A DNA stretch of 64,000 nt, taken from the NCBI RefSeq assembly GCF_905163445.1, contig NC_053183.1, positions 3,038,001-3,102,000 on the forward strand, given 5' to 3'. The notes below the pieces were generated by a model. That model made no database searches, was not told where the DNA came from, and worked only from the letters and a program-made list of their open reading frames with translations. Positions 35,428 through 47,690 of this stretch are shown here, one piece after another (the first letter of the stretch is position 1; each line of letters begins with the position of its first letter). This DNA is from Pararge aegeria (Eukaryota > Arthropoda > Insecta > Lepidoptera > Nymphalidae). The translations under genes and the position numbers were made by a program.

Positions 35428-36816
35428 AACCGGTAAAGTAATCGTAAGTCGTTATATCCTAAACTGGGCTAGGAAGGAAAAGAAACTGAGGATTGCCCAG
35501 GATTGATTTTTGAATCGACTCATAATATTTCATGCCCTTTCTATAAACGAGGTTGTTTGACACCTCTTATTTTGAGTTTACGTAGTGGCCCCATCGCCGT
35601 TCGATCCACGTGCTAAGTAACTAAACCAGTTACATAAGCTACGACCTTAAGTTATATCAGACGCAGATAGAGTAGCAGGCCGCGTTTATATCTCGTAAAT
35701 ACACTTGTTATCTACATAGGAAGAATATTAACATATCTGAAGAATTTGCGAGATAAATCCATCCACTTAATTAATAGCCCCACGTACCGAATATATTGTT
35801 TCTTTTATAGATAACATAATAAAATGGTTGTCACGAAATATATTACTTATTGACATATTAACGTTAAAAGATAGAAGCCGTTATCTATATGCAAAATTGA
35901 TATTGTAATATAATGCGAAAATTGTTAGGAGTGCTATACACGTAGTTCGCTTCAGCATTATATTTCGAAGAATAACACAGCCTAAAGCAAGAAAATAGGT
36001 TTAAAATTAAAAAAAAAATGATTTTACTCATATAACCTAAAGAAAATTTTCTAAATATTGGATACCAATATGGCGACTCTCTCCAAAAATTTTAGTAAAA
36101 AATGAAACAAAAGCTAACTTTTGCCAGTACTTATGGAGTAATCGTAGTCTAAATATTTCTTTTCATATTTAATGATAAAATTAAATACATTAAATAATCT
36201 TAGGGATCTTTTTCAGTTTTATTATCAAGCGATTTATTATGATGAGAGTATGAAAACGTATAGTTCAGTCTTAAAATAGCCATAACTCTAAATTCACTTA
36301 GGGTTGATTTTAATTTGGCCTGCTCTGATCGGCAAAACCGTGCAGGCTTATTGTGATCCCGCTTCTTGTGTTTATGATAATCGATTAGACAACTAATGTC
36401 GTTGTTTTTCTGGAATATTCATCTACATTTATTCGATTATTGCTACCAACCAGCTGTAGCGGTTCGTGCTGTTCCGCATACGTGTATAACACGCCTAAGC
36501 TACCAAAAATAATATACTTAAAGCAGTAATAAGATAAGAAAGGTCAAATAAATCTCATAGAATAAAAATTAAGCTGATATCATCGTGCTGACAAACAAAC
36601 TATACTTATTAATAAAAATATATCAAATTTTGTATAAATCTGAAATGCATAATAACACCTTGATAAAGATGCATTATAAGTGCATTAATAAGAAATTAAC
36701 AAAACCACGACACCAGAGGCGAATGGATCAGAATCTAGGGCATACTCAGTAAATTTAGTCTAAATCCATCCCTTTTTTGTGGTGTATACGGACTTTTACT
36801 AATTAAAAGCACTACG

Positions 36817-37080
36817 GTGCTTCAAGTTTTACTGGTAGTACTTAGAGGTTTTTGTGACAGAGCTCGTCCGAGGAATCATCCCATTTCAGACGCAAAGCAG
36901 CATAGCAATGCTGTAACCGGTCATAAGGGCGTCGTTGCCGGTGTTACTAAGACATCTGCGCCTCAGGTTAATGGACACAGTGAGACCCCTTGTTGGAAGT
37001 GTTTCTTGCATGCCCTGCGAAGTGTTGCTCTGTTTGTAGACGATGATTTCCTACTAACCATAAGGCGGGCCTTCAGCTTG
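36817..37080 (+). mobile_element. LINE-type repeat G
   Basis: TTTTTGTGACAGAGCTCGTCC, TCTGCGCCTCAGGTTAATGG, TTTCTTGCATGCCCTGCGAA and GCTCTGTTTGTAGACGATG. It is open for 122 codons in one frame, but the sequence recurs at 60.8 kb with different frames, so it is not read as a gene. Confidence 0.6.
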
Positions 37081-37101
37081 TTTCGTCAATTACTACTACT
37101 A

Positions 37102-37300
37102 GCTGACCCGTGCAACTTCGTTGCACCAAATCGGTTATTACCGGAAAACACAAATAAAATGACATTTTCTAAAAATAAATCCTAGCTAGATCGATTTATC
37201 GCCCTCAAAACCCCCTTTATACTAAATTTCATGAAAATCGTCGTAGCCGATTCCGAGATTCCAATTATATATATACAAGAATTTCTCGTTTAAAGATATA
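37102..37300 (+). repeat. Lepidoptera-type repeat, start CTAGCTGACCCG
   Basis: CTAGCTGACCCGTGCAACTT, AATTTCATGAAAATCGTCG and TAGCCGATTCCGAGATTCC. The GACCCG-type head next to CTAGCT resembles the inverted end of Lepidoptera Helitron or RTE-derived elements. Confidence 0.55.
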
Positions 37301-39189
37301 AGATTAGAAAAACTCTTCCGCTGGTAGCTTTATCACGAGGACCTTTTCGCACACAACACACACCTCTATCCTTCACAAGGTCAAGTTAAAAGTGTTTTGT
37401 CTGGTAGCACCCAATAGGCCATATAAACCCATCGTTGGGCTCAACTCCTGGCGAGCTTTGCCCCACCCCTCACTGACGCTGTAACAACTTTTGTGGTGGT
37501 TAACAGCTACAGTCCATCCGAAACAATAACAAATACAACAGAGAAACTATGACACTCGTAAGAAAACTCAATGGAGTCACTCAATGAATAAGTTCTAAGT
37601 AATGGTTCATCGCAAGAGATAAAATTGCGCTATAAACACGCTACGCCCGGTAGCCGAAGCGTGGCCATACCTCATCGTGGTGTCCGTTCGCCGTGCGCCT
37701 GCGCATCGCCTCTTTAAGGCTGCGTACTGACTGAAGCATACATTTTCTGGAGTATTAAGTATATACAAAGTGTAACGGAATTACGAAATACTGTTGAAGG
37801 GTGCATAAGTAAGTACCTATATTTATAGGGAATAACCCTGTAAAATTATCAAATCAAAAGAAGCATATTTAGTTTTCTACCTAATACAAAACATTCAAAA
37901 TATTTACTATTGCAGATAACGACAGTGAAAATGACAGGAGTCACTTGATTTTAATTTTGCATGTGATGTCTTCTAATAAAAACTATGGCAGTTGTTTTCT
38001 CAAAAACAATTAGCGCTTTGGTTTCACAGATAAGGGGTATTTTGCCTGAATTAAAGTATTTGTTCTTATTATTATATTATATTGTTATAGGTCTTACAGG
38101 ACAGTAAATAATGTACTTCTAAAGCCTATAAAGTATTATTTTGGTTTTCATTTACACATTGTATAAAAGGGTGTTATTCCCTTATTAAAAGGCGCGGTGC
38201 AGCGCTGAAGAAGTTACGCAGTGTTTTGTCACACTCTGACATTTGAAAGGTTCGCTCGAAACGATTCCGACAGTATTTCAAGTTTATTTGTGAAACCATA
38301 AGAGTCGTTAAAAAATAAACAGATTTTTATTACTCTCAAACTTAAGTATTAAATGTAACGTGTAACAAACTCTGTATTTAAAACTCTGTTTTTAAAAATT
38401 GAGGATTTACCTAGATCCCAAGGGATTCCCGCATCAGATCTTAACTATTACATTTTCTACATTCACAACCTCCTTGTTATTTGTCTGTTTAAAATTTGTT
38501 TAGCGGTTCCAAAAGATTTGCCCAAGCAAACAAGATTTTAAGCAATTTAAGTTTGGGTCTTTACAAAATATATATTTATTTGAAAGGTTCTGTTAGAACA
38601 GCGCCATCTCTTTCCAGTCGTGTTCCAACTGTGCTACGACACAGGTAATTTATTTGGCTAATATATGCTATCAGTTCGTATCAAGTGATCAAGCCTACCA
38701 GTTTTTCAATCTTCCACACCTATTTTATACAGAGGGTTTTCAATAGTAGTTACCTACAAATCAGTCTGGACCCAGCTTAAGTCTTTCAAAAAATATAGGT
38801 ATCTAGCATATACCTTTATTTCTACTTCTAGGCTTTTGTATGCAAATTTTACGAGTGCCGCGTGTTTCAGCATGCGGAGTTTGTTTATTTTTCGTTGAAT
38901 ATTTGACGTTGCAAGTTTATTTTTATTATCGTTTAATTCTAGGCTGAGGATTTCAGCTCTCGATTTTCCTAAGCATAAGAGTTGATTGTCTCAAAGTTAG
39001 CTTACATTCATAAATGGGTAAGACACGAAGCAGAATTTAGTATAGGTCTATATCTATCGGTCGCCTGAGATTTTACTATTTTTTGTCTACCTACAAACAA
39101 TCAAGTATTAGTGCTTTCCTTTTCCTACTCTTGCATGTAGATAACGATAGTACTACTAAATTCAATCTGCGTTATACAGTTACTATTGG

Positions 39190-39336
39190 CAGTGGCGTGC
39201 ACAGGTTTCTTGACCTGGGTATGCATAAAGAAGGAAGGGGGCATAAAATGTTTATCCTGTTAAATCCTTCCCCTTTATTAGTCACCTACAAAAGGGTAGG
39301 CAGTGTTTTTGTGCTTCTATGAAGTGCACGCCACTG
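39190..39336 (+). mobile_element. hAT-type MITE, 147 bp, 8-bp target duplication
   Basis: Perfect 13-bp terminal inverted repeats CAGTGGCGTGCAC, flanked by ACTATTGG on both sides (39182-39189 and 39337-39344). Eight-base duplication and CAGTGGCG-type ends are hAT hallmarks. The inside has GGGTATGCATAAAGAAGG and no transposase. An older relative is at 44251-44306. Confidence 0.88.
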
Positions 39337-40744
39337 ACTATTGGATTAGATTGATTATTACTATTAAATGCGGGCGTAAACATTTGTTTGTGCTATCCTC
39401 TTCATTTCATTCCCTGTTGATAAGGACGGAACTTCCAGTTTTAGGATAAGATCAATTATTAATTTTGATCGTTACTAAATACTATGATCTTCACGAATTC
39501 TTTAAATGTGATTGCGAGTTTGTTTGTTTGGTCAGAGAAACCGATCAACATATGTAGGTATATTCAATACAATGATGTTCCAGATCACAAAAAATAACGC
39601 TGACTGTGACGGTAAATATTTAGGAAGCTGTAACTAATGGTTGAAAATTATAATGTTTAAAAAACTATTGCGATGTTATTGCAAGTGGTCTACTACTGTC
39701 CGTTAATGTTTACAAAACTAACAAAGCATTATAAACCAGAACAATTACAAATAAAACAAGTAAATATAATGGGATAGATATACAATCTAGTCTGTTGACT
39801 TCCCACTACCTGCAAATCTTAGCGATAGTGGTAGACGCAGCCAGATAGCGGACCTCACGAACCTACTACGTATAACGTCAATCGTTATAAGAAACGCGAG
39901 GGATTTTAACTCTTTATATCCCCACAAGAAGACAATGTCCAGGGAATGGGACATAAAGTTAATAACAGATAGAATCAAGAACAACGGCTTATATTGCAAT
40001 TGTTAAATAAATAACAATCTAAAATGACAGCAAGCGGATTTCGAGCCGAAACAAGAAAAGGTTAAGTACACTTGTTGATTGTTTTCGTAAAATAACAAAG
40101 GCTAATATCGCAGTATAGGGTTGTCATCAGAGGTCTTACATAGCTGTCTTGTCTGAGCAATCCTGCGGAAAGCGCGGGGTAGTGTGGGTAGTAAAAAGAA
40201 CCCGTGCTGATCTAACTATGGCCTACTGTCGATACTCGGCGAGCTCTAGATGATGTCGGCATTTACTGCGAGATCAAAGCTATTTTTCTATACTACGCTG
40301 ATCCTATTTACACAAAACTAAGCTTTTGATGGCGACATTTGATTGGACTCGATCGCTATCGTGACCGCTCATCGAATCTATATCTAGGATGCTAAAAGCA
40401 TTTATTGCACGTAGTTGAAATTACCTACCTATGGTTTTTTATCCACTCCAAGTTAGCTCTTAACTTCAATATCACCTGATAATGAGTGCTGATGCAGTCT
40501 AAGATGCTAGCGAGCTAGGGTTATGGCAGTTATCTATAATGAACCCTTACCTATCCCTGATTGGTTTTTTCGCGGCTTCATACCGAACTTTAACTCGGCG
40601 GCACGTGTTTGTCGGTAGGGTGATAAATAATAAGTATCTAGAAGAGTTTTTTGTGTACTTTTGCCATGCTTATTTATGCCGTCAAGTAGTATTGGTTCCG
40701 GTCCAAATATGAGTATGGTTGTCGTTGGAATTACAGGCATATGA

Positions 40745-40870
40745 GGCTTAACACCTACGCCTCAAGTTGTGCAACCCTGTGTCCATACACAGGGTTTCAC
40801 TTTTTAGTATGTGCTCCTTGCATGCCTTGTGAAGTGTAGCACTGTTTATAGGCGATGGTTGGCCATGTTC
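40745..40870 (+). mobile_element. LINE-type repeat G fragment
   Basis: CTACGCCTCAAGTTGTGC, CTCCTTGCATGCCTTGTGAA, GTAGCACTGTTTATAGGCGA and TGGTTGGCCATG match the second half of family G. Confidence 0.6.
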
Positions 40871-41061
40871 TTCGCCAACCAAATAAAAACCACTACAGAA
40901 GCCACCCACCACAGAATAACCGTTTATCCTAAACAGATTGCTGAAATAAGTGAAACAAAACCGACGATTCCCACACAACGGTACCAACGCAGAAAGGATC
41001 ATGACAACATAATATGCAGAACCGAGAAGTGCAGTGGAACAAGTAGATCACAAATTGAATT

Positions 41062-41145
41062 TCGCCATGGCGATTGGGCGAGGCGCTGCGCGGGCGCAGC
41101 GAGTGGTGCGCGGGGCGTGGCCACGGTAGCGGAGGGGGGGCACTG
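41062..41145. promoter_or_regulatory. CpG-rich patch, unassigned
   Basis: GGCGAGGCGCTGCGCGG and neighbours form a short GC island, with an 8-bp-arm hairpin CGCTGCGC / GCGCAGCG. A plus-strand GAGGTAAGAG, a donor-like site, follows at 41166-41175. It could be a promoter or first exon of something else, a regulatory island, or transposon DNA. Confidence 0.25.
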
Positions 41146-41459
41146 ACCGAGATTCACTATGACCTGAGGTAAGAGGTTATCTATACGGATATTAATGTCA
41201 TGTACTCATGCTCGGCTAATGTTAAGTTCGCCCGATCTTAAGGGTGGATTGAGATCCCACGGTTTTCAAATGCGAATTTTGGACTCAGCTTTCATCTAGA
41301 TATAAAAGTGGTCCGAAAGACTAAATAAAAAAGCAGTTGGAACAATGACATAGATGAACCTATATAGTTAAAAACATTAATGATTAACATAACATAATTA
41401 ATAAAGTAGGTCCTCATCTATGTTTTGTCCTTTTACGCCTTTGATTGTCTGGTATCGAG

Positions 41460-41493
41460 AAGACCACCAAGTTGGGTACAACTTGGTGGTCTT
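41460..41493. repeat. Palindrome, 15-bp arms, 4-base loop
   Basis: AAGACCACCAAGTTG at 41460-41474 and its exact inverse at 41479-41493 around GGTA. Confidence 0.92.
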
Positions 41494-41499
41494 GATCTA

Positions 41500-41578
41500 G
41501 AATATTAATATCTCTGTAACTACTTTTTTCTTTGGTGTACAATAAATGTGTATTCATTCATTCATTCACTCATTTATA
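41500..41578 (+). mobile_element. LINE 3' terminus (family C-like)
   Basis: Short piece ending GGTGTACAATAAATGTG and (ATTC)n, just after the 15-bp-arm palindrome at 41460-41493. Confidence 0.5.
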
Positions 41579-42045
41579 ACAAACAAAGAACACATCGACG
41601 TCTATCAGTGGGTACGTTTGACCGCTTCAAAAGAAAGTAGGAACTAGATTTGTATATGGTTTCCCTTTATTTACTTTAGCTTTAAAGTACTGACCCACGA
41701 GTCTGTAGATTATAGAATAAATTCTCAAAGTTCTTCGGGGGCATACGACTTAACATATTCATAATATGACCTTTAATTTAATACAAGGAAACGATAAACT
41801 ATTTGAAAAGACACTCAACATTATCTTTAAAATTGAGATTTATAGATAACGTATTACACTTATTTTTATTAGAGCAAAAATAAAATTTAGAATCATATTT
41901 GTTAATATTAGAAAAATCGGCTGAATATAATGGTTGGAAATTTAGATTAACATCATTCCTGCCTTATCGGCTATACCCAGATGAAAATTATGTAAATTAA
42001 CAAAAATCATATTTAGCAAATCGTACAATGAAATAATCTAATAAT

Positions 42046-42099
42046 AAGATTGATGACAATACACTAACTAGATATAGTTAGTGTATTGTCATCAATCTT
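42046..42099. repeat. Palindrome, 25-bp perfect arms, 4-base loop
   Basis: Arms 42046-42070 and 42075-42099 are exact inverses around GATA. Start AAGATTGATGACAATAC. Too short a loop for a normal microRNA precursor. Confidence 0.95.
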
Positions 42100-42408
42100 C
42101 GATATATCTACAACGTTTCGTTTGAATGAAATCAGACCGTTTGAAGAGGGTTAAAATCAAGTCAAAAGGAGTCGGATACAAACATACAGGTGAAGCTAAT
42201 ATAAAGCGTGTAAAAACACACAATTTTGAAGTTCTGTTATTTCCAGCTGTGCCTCGCGGTGTCCCCACGCAAGTAGTAGGTACTACTGCTACATAGTCTC
42301 CAAACTTTCACAATAAATCGGCTAACTAGCGGAAATATTTTACAATCTCATCTCTCGCACGACTAGCATGGGCAAACTGGTATAGTGTCAAATTGCATTG
42401 AATTAAGA

Positions 42409-42508
42409 TTTGGTGATAGCGCAGTGGGTAGGACTCCGACTTCAGTTTCGGGGCCCGAGTTCGAATCCCAGAACGACCCTCTAACTTTTCTAAGTTATGT
42501 GTGCTAAT
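42409..42508 (+). mobile_element. SINE family 2, tRNA-like head
   Basis: GGTGATAGCGCAGTGGGTAG (A box region), a linker, CCGAGTTCGAATCCCAG (B box) and TCTAAGTTATGTGTGC. It gives the 5' end of family 2. Repeat B follows directly. Confidence 0.65.
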
Positions 42509-42511
42509 AAT

Positions 42512-42725
42512 AGGCATTGGAAAGAAGCAGGCGTTGCTTTGCAGAATTCCATGATATATTATAAAAATTACGATTAATTTGCTAAACCTACTTCGCGAAA
42601 CCTACTGTATAGACTTACCTACTGGGTCGCAACAATTATTCATTGTAAAGTCAACATCTCCTGAAAATGCTCCGGTTTCGAGCTAAACGAGAATATAGGG
42701 TACATGGCCGAATACCTGCCTGGTG
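42512..42725 (-). repeat. Repeat B, minus copy
   Basis: GAAGCAGGCGTTGCTTTGCA, AATTATTCATTGTAAAGTC and AACATCTCCTGAAAATGCTC are the inverse of the family's right half. It directly follows a tRNA-like SINE head. Confidence 0.7.
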
Positions 42726-42959
42726 TGGAGGAAAAAAACAATTATATTCCCATTTTCCGTGGTAATATAATTCCTGTCAAGTGGTAAATGAAATATTCCT
42801 GTTCCGGAAACAATAATAAAGTGGAGTGGTTTAGATGCTTCAGTATTAGTCGTGTACACGGCATCTGCATTTTCTTAATTCTACTTAATACTAATATACA
42901 ATCAAAGTCAAAAGTCAAAAAAGCAGTGAAGTATTATTATTTGTCCAACTGAAGGCGAT

Positions 42960-43305
42960 GTTTAATAGTATTTATTTACTTTTATTTAAGTATTTATTAT
43001 ATGGTTTATAGTTTATTATTAGTTTTCTTTTAAATATTTATTATATGTTAGATGCATTTGTGTATATGAGTTTATGTATAAGTATTTAGTTATTCGTATG
43101 TATTTATTTTATATTTTGTAACACCTGCAGTTAGTTCTTTTTTTTCCTAATCCTAAGGTTGCCTGACAGATATCGCTACTAGACGATAAGGCCGCCTTTT
43201 GTATTCTGCTTCTATTTTTTTTGTTTCTTTTTTTCTTTCTTGTTTAATTCATGTATCTTGTATCTTCATGTGGTGTACAAATAAAGAGTAATAATAATAA
43301 TAATA
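42960..43305 (+). mobile_element. LINE 3' tail (family C) with (AAT)n end
   Basis: AAGGTTGCCTGACAGATATC, ACGATAAGGCCGCC and GTGGTGTACAAATAAAGAG precede an (AAT)n run. The upstream 200 bases are AT-rich and probably part of the same 3' end. Confidence 0.65.
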
Positions 43306-44250
43306 CTATATAACACTTTCCTGGCGCTTACGTTACTTAAAAAAAAAAACAAATTAAGAAAAATATTGTCCTACATCTTTATAATGATACGATCTAACAT
43401 GATATGGTAAGTTCAAGTATTGGCAAATTGGCGTGATAAATGACTATAGATTTTTTAACGCGATAATAAAGTATTCGATTTTTATAGCATAGATATTAAT
43501 ATTTACATACATTTATTTTTAATTAAAAGATCGTAGGTATTAATGAAATCATGGAAATTATATATTAGGAATTGCTAATGGACTTTAGATTATCTTATAG
43601 GTAATAGGTATTAAATTAAAAATATCTTAAGGATTTGAACATAATATTATTTTTATCCTGGATTACCAGGTAACAACGTTCCTGGTTATTTAAAAAAGCC
43701 ATTGCTACCGATGACAACTAAAATAGCTTAATAAAGATATAGAACCGATTCTGGTGAAAAACCTCTTGCTTGCATCCTAGAGGTGTACGCAGGATGTTTT
43801 TTATCCCCGAAAAACAAACGGTTAAGTGGGATATTTAAAATGAACCTAAAACAATCGACGTAGTTGCGGGCTACAGCCAGTTAAACATATTGTAGAGCAA
43901 CGTGAATTTTGATTAATTCTTAATATATTCCCGCAGTATCTCATAGCCTCACTTCAACAATGGGCAATTAGTAATAAACGACTTCGGGCATCGGGAGGAA
44001 AAGAAAATAAAAAGTAACGTATTGCTGGTTTTATTGATGCTCTATAACACCGCCTTGGGCATTGAAAGTTTAAAATATATGTGATATGATATTTAATAGG
44101 TACGAATTGGATATTGATTAATATAATTTTTTTTAAAATACCTACGCAAATAATGAATTATTTTAAAATAAATTTGATTACTAAATATGTTATAAGACAG
44201 ACTGACGGATTTAAAAGCTCTAAACTTTTTAAGAATAATAATCCTACCAG

Positions 44251-44306
44251 GTGGCGTGCACTCGATTTCTTACCAGGGTATGCATAAAGCAGGAAAATTG
44301 CATAAT
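44251..44306 (+). mobile_element. hAT-type MITE fragment, relative of the 39.2-kb copy
   Basis: GTGGCGTGCACTCGATTTCT and CAGGGTATGCATAAAGCAGG match the left half of the element at 39190. The right end is not visible. Confidence 0.6.
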
Positions 44307-44967
44307 ATACATATAATAATCACTATCTCACATTGTCATTTAAAACTATTAAAGAAGCAACCTGGTTAGAACAATAATTTACATAAAATTGTTTATTTTT
44401 TTTAATTTTTGAAGGCTCACCAAGTTGAACGCAAGGTGGTTAGTGGGAAACCATCGCCTTTAAACAAACAAACAAACAGGAATGTTGTATGTGTATTGTC
44501 GTTATAAAAAACATTAACATAGATTATTCCTATTACTAAAATTAAAAAAAAAAACACAAAGTAATTTAATATTATGGTTTGCAGTCGATTTAGTATTTTT
44601 TCGCACGAACTGATTGCAATCTGACATTTAATTTTAATTATTGATAATTGTATTAATTAAAATATTACATCGCAGAGCCGCTGATGAGATTATATTACCA
44701 AGCTATAAATAACAATATTGTTCATAATTAATTAATGTTACAATTTTAATAAATTAAACTGCTGTGTGTTTCGTTCTATTACTTCTTACTTATCTTATTA
44801 TGATAACAACCTTTACGTTTTCTATGAAGGAAAGAGAAAGATGAAAATTATCTTTATCCTGCTTAGAAAAAATAGACTCATCATTTTTACCATCACTAGC
44901 CGACTACCGTTCCATTTAGGCACATGTTTAAACGGACACACACCACCCCTCAAACACCCATCTAAAA

Positions 44968-45224
44968 TAAACAAATAAATACATTACGACAATACACACA
45001 TCGCCATCTAGCCCCAAAGTAAGCGAAGCTTGTGTTATGGGTACTAAGATCTAAGGGTATATTTTTATGAATATAATATACATAAAAACTGATAATATAC
45101 AGATAAACACCCAGACACTGAAACATTGATGTTCACCCCACATTTTCCAGTTGTGGGAATAGAACCCACGGCCTTGGACTCAGAAAGCAGGGTAGCTGTC
45201 CACTGCGCCAATCGGCTATGGCAG
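44968..45224 (-). mobile_element. tRNA-derived SINE (family 1), near full length, minus
   Basis: From the plus strand: AAATAAATAC tail, ACGACAATACACACATCGCC, AGCGAAGCTTGTG, AT-rich middle, GATAAACACCCAGACACTG, CCAGTTGTGGGAATAGAACC (B box reversed) and CACTGCGCCAATCGG (A box reversed). Confidence 0.85.
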
Positions 45225-45499
45225 TGTGGATAATTCCCATACCACCGAGCCAGTAGTAGGTGGTAGTAGGTGGTACCAGTGATCAAGGTCGCGTCGTGCC
45301 AGTCACGTTATCGGCGCAACAAATCGAATCCGCCGTTTAGGAGAAAGGAGCCGTCAAGGCGAGTTTGCCTAAATTACAGACTACCAGACGCTATTGTTGG
45401 TCTAATAGTTAGAATATGGACTTTAGGTAACGCCAGGTCGGATTTTAAATGAGAATTAGATTTTTCTTATTATTTAACTATTGATTGAAATTGAGTGGT

Positions 45500-45783
45500 G
45501 TTAACTGAGATAGTAGAACTTGGAGTTAAAATCTTAGCACGCACCACCAACTTTTCTCATAACGAAGTTACGTGCGTTTTAAGCAAATAAAATATCACTT
45601 GCTTCATCGGTGAAGGAAAACATCGTGATAAAACCTGCATGTCTGAGAGTTCTCCATAATGTTCTCGAAGATGGGTCCACCAGTCTACACTGTCCGCACT
45701 TTACCCCTTCACAATGTAGGACTAGACCCTTGCCCTGTAGTGGGCCGTAATGGGTTGATAGGATGATATGATGATGATTGATT
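45500..45783 (+). mobile_element. SINE family 2, copy with (GAT)n tail
   Basis: TATCACTTGCTTCATCGGTG, AAGGAAAACATCGTGATAAA, TGAGAGTTCTCCATAATG, ACCCTTGCCCTGTAGTGGGC and GATGATATGATGATGATTG. The head is decayed. Confidence 0.7.
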
Positions 45784-46289
45784 GAAAACATTACATTTAT
45801 GGTAAAATAGCATCTTAACCCGCCGAAGTGCTATATCTTTCGCGCGATATACGGTCGTGCGAATATTGTGCAAATAAGTGTCCATCTCAAGCTTACATCG
45901 TGTGTCAAATTTCATCAAGAAGGTGAAGTTGTGGAGTCGAGCAAGAGTAAAAAACTAACAAACACTGCATACAGTATAACGTATCTAAGTATAGATTTCA
46001 CCTAGTACATGTTAAAGAGATAATATGTGATTTTTATTCGAAGAATGATGTTTTTATTTCGAAGACTGTAACTTCAAATACATCGGCCAAAATTAAGGTA
46101 AACTCCGCATAGCCACTTAGATACAATAGAATGACTCATACAAAAACTTGTTAAGTAATACAGTTAGTTGCAGCCAACTTGTATCAAAATCCTGTAGCCC
46201 GAAGTATCACGGTATCTCGCCTACATTTCAGAGAGATATGTGGGTGTATTTACACCAAAAACGTTTTACACGTTTAAATAATGCACAAA

Positions 46290-46400
46290 GCGCGTCAGTA
46301 TCGGCGCACGCGTCTCGCGTTCCCACGCGTCCACACACGCGCGAAGTTGTGTGCGTGTGTGCGTACGCGTGCGTTAGGACGTGTGCTGCGCTCGCGCAGG
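46290..46400. promoter_or_regulatory. CpG-dense patch, possible Notch/HES-responsive element
   Basis: A GC-rich island in AT-rich intron. It holds CACGCG at 46307, 46324 and 46336 and its inverse at 46366, which is the class C core bound by Hairy/E(spl)-type repressors, and TTCCCAC (inverse of the Su(H) motif GTGGGAA) at 46320-46326. A strictly alternating purine-pyrimidine run of 27 bases (46348-46374) is Z-DNA-prone. That it regulates anything is inference; an 87-codon open frame across it is low complexity and has no known domain. Confidence 0.35.
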
Positions 46401-47599
46401 CCGTAGAGTAAGATGATAGGAATTCAACGTGTTACTCTTGCGATTTTTTTCTTCAATGGGATAGGTATGTAATGTGAAACATAGTATATTACAATACTAT
46501 GGTACTAGATCACGAGCGTATGAATCATGACGTTAAACTTAATTATAATATATGAAAAATGGTAGTTATAGATAAGTATACAAGATTGATAGAGACAAGC
46601 CGTGAATTGGATTAAATTCAAGGTTGCAACAACGCATTGTATGCTACAAATTGTTTGAGATGTTTTGGGTACAGTGAACTAGTTAAGTTTATAAAGTATA
46701 AGCTTGGCAAAGACAATAAGATCTCGAATGTTAATATTAAAGGTTTATTTGAACATTACATAACATTCAAAATCTATAATACAACTAAAATGAAAACTAA
46801 TTTATCAGAGCAAAAAAGAAGGGTTTTGGAGACGAAAGATACTATAATAACGTATAAAAGTTAGTAATAATGAGTATACAATGGGTACAATGTTTTAGTT
46901 GAAAGAGATCATAAAACTTACAGTACTACTACTTACTATATGATATTGACGTCGTTAATAACAAGGTAAGTATGTTAAAAAGAAACAAGAAGAATACAAT
47001 AACTACTCTTGTACAAGTATATCTGTATCTGTATCTTGTTAGTATATTGCAATTTTTTTTAAGGGAATTGAGGAACCACACATCGTGTTTTTTTATATCA
47101 ACGTCTGTGCTAGTGTTTTCGTCCGTTCCGTGTATCATAATGCGAAGATAAGTCGTCACCGCGTTACGTTTCATTATATTATTCGTCCACTTCATACAAC
47201 CATTCCCATAGTTTAAGGGTAATGAACCCTTTGTTCTGTGAACACGGTCTCGTGTGATTGTGTCTTGTAACAAGTTTCATGATAACGGGAACAGTCGTTT
47301 ACGGCTCTAGATGATGTTAAAAATGTTTATTATATTCAGTGGAAACGTCAACAACTAAACAAACGAAGATTCGATAGACGCTAACGAATGGTTTCGCTGC
47401 GAAATGTTTATTTTACCAGCCCGTGTTATGACTTCAGTCTACTTATGACACATTGAACATTCTTCATTAATCAGGTACAGTGAATATGGTAGTATGGTTT
47501 TGTAAATTAAGATTAACATATTTTATTTTTACTCTGTATTTGCATACGCCACGTGTTGAAGAAACAAAAGAAGAATAGAAAAACAAAGACAGATGTAGA

Positions 47600-47690
47600 A
47601 GGTTAGCTAAGCGATCTCTGCCAGACAACCTTAGGATTTGCAAACGCGAGGAAATAAGACTGCAGGCGGTGTATACTTAAAAAATACATA
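47600..47690 (-). mobile_element. LINE tail fragment (family C), minus
   Basis: AGCGATCTCTGCCAGACAAC and CTTAGGATTTGCAAACG resemble the inverted family C landmark around 'GGTTGCCTG'. Strongly decayed. Confidence 0.4.

Noticed and set aside
42046..42099. Perfect hairpin as a microRNA precursor.
   Set aside because: A 4-base loop and 25 perfectly paired bases do not fit normal pre-microRNA geometry.
46929..47273. A 114-codon minus-strand open frame ending in a hydrophobic stretch.
   Set aside because: The hydrophobic end comes from a T-rich region; no family recognised and no promoter or intron signals.
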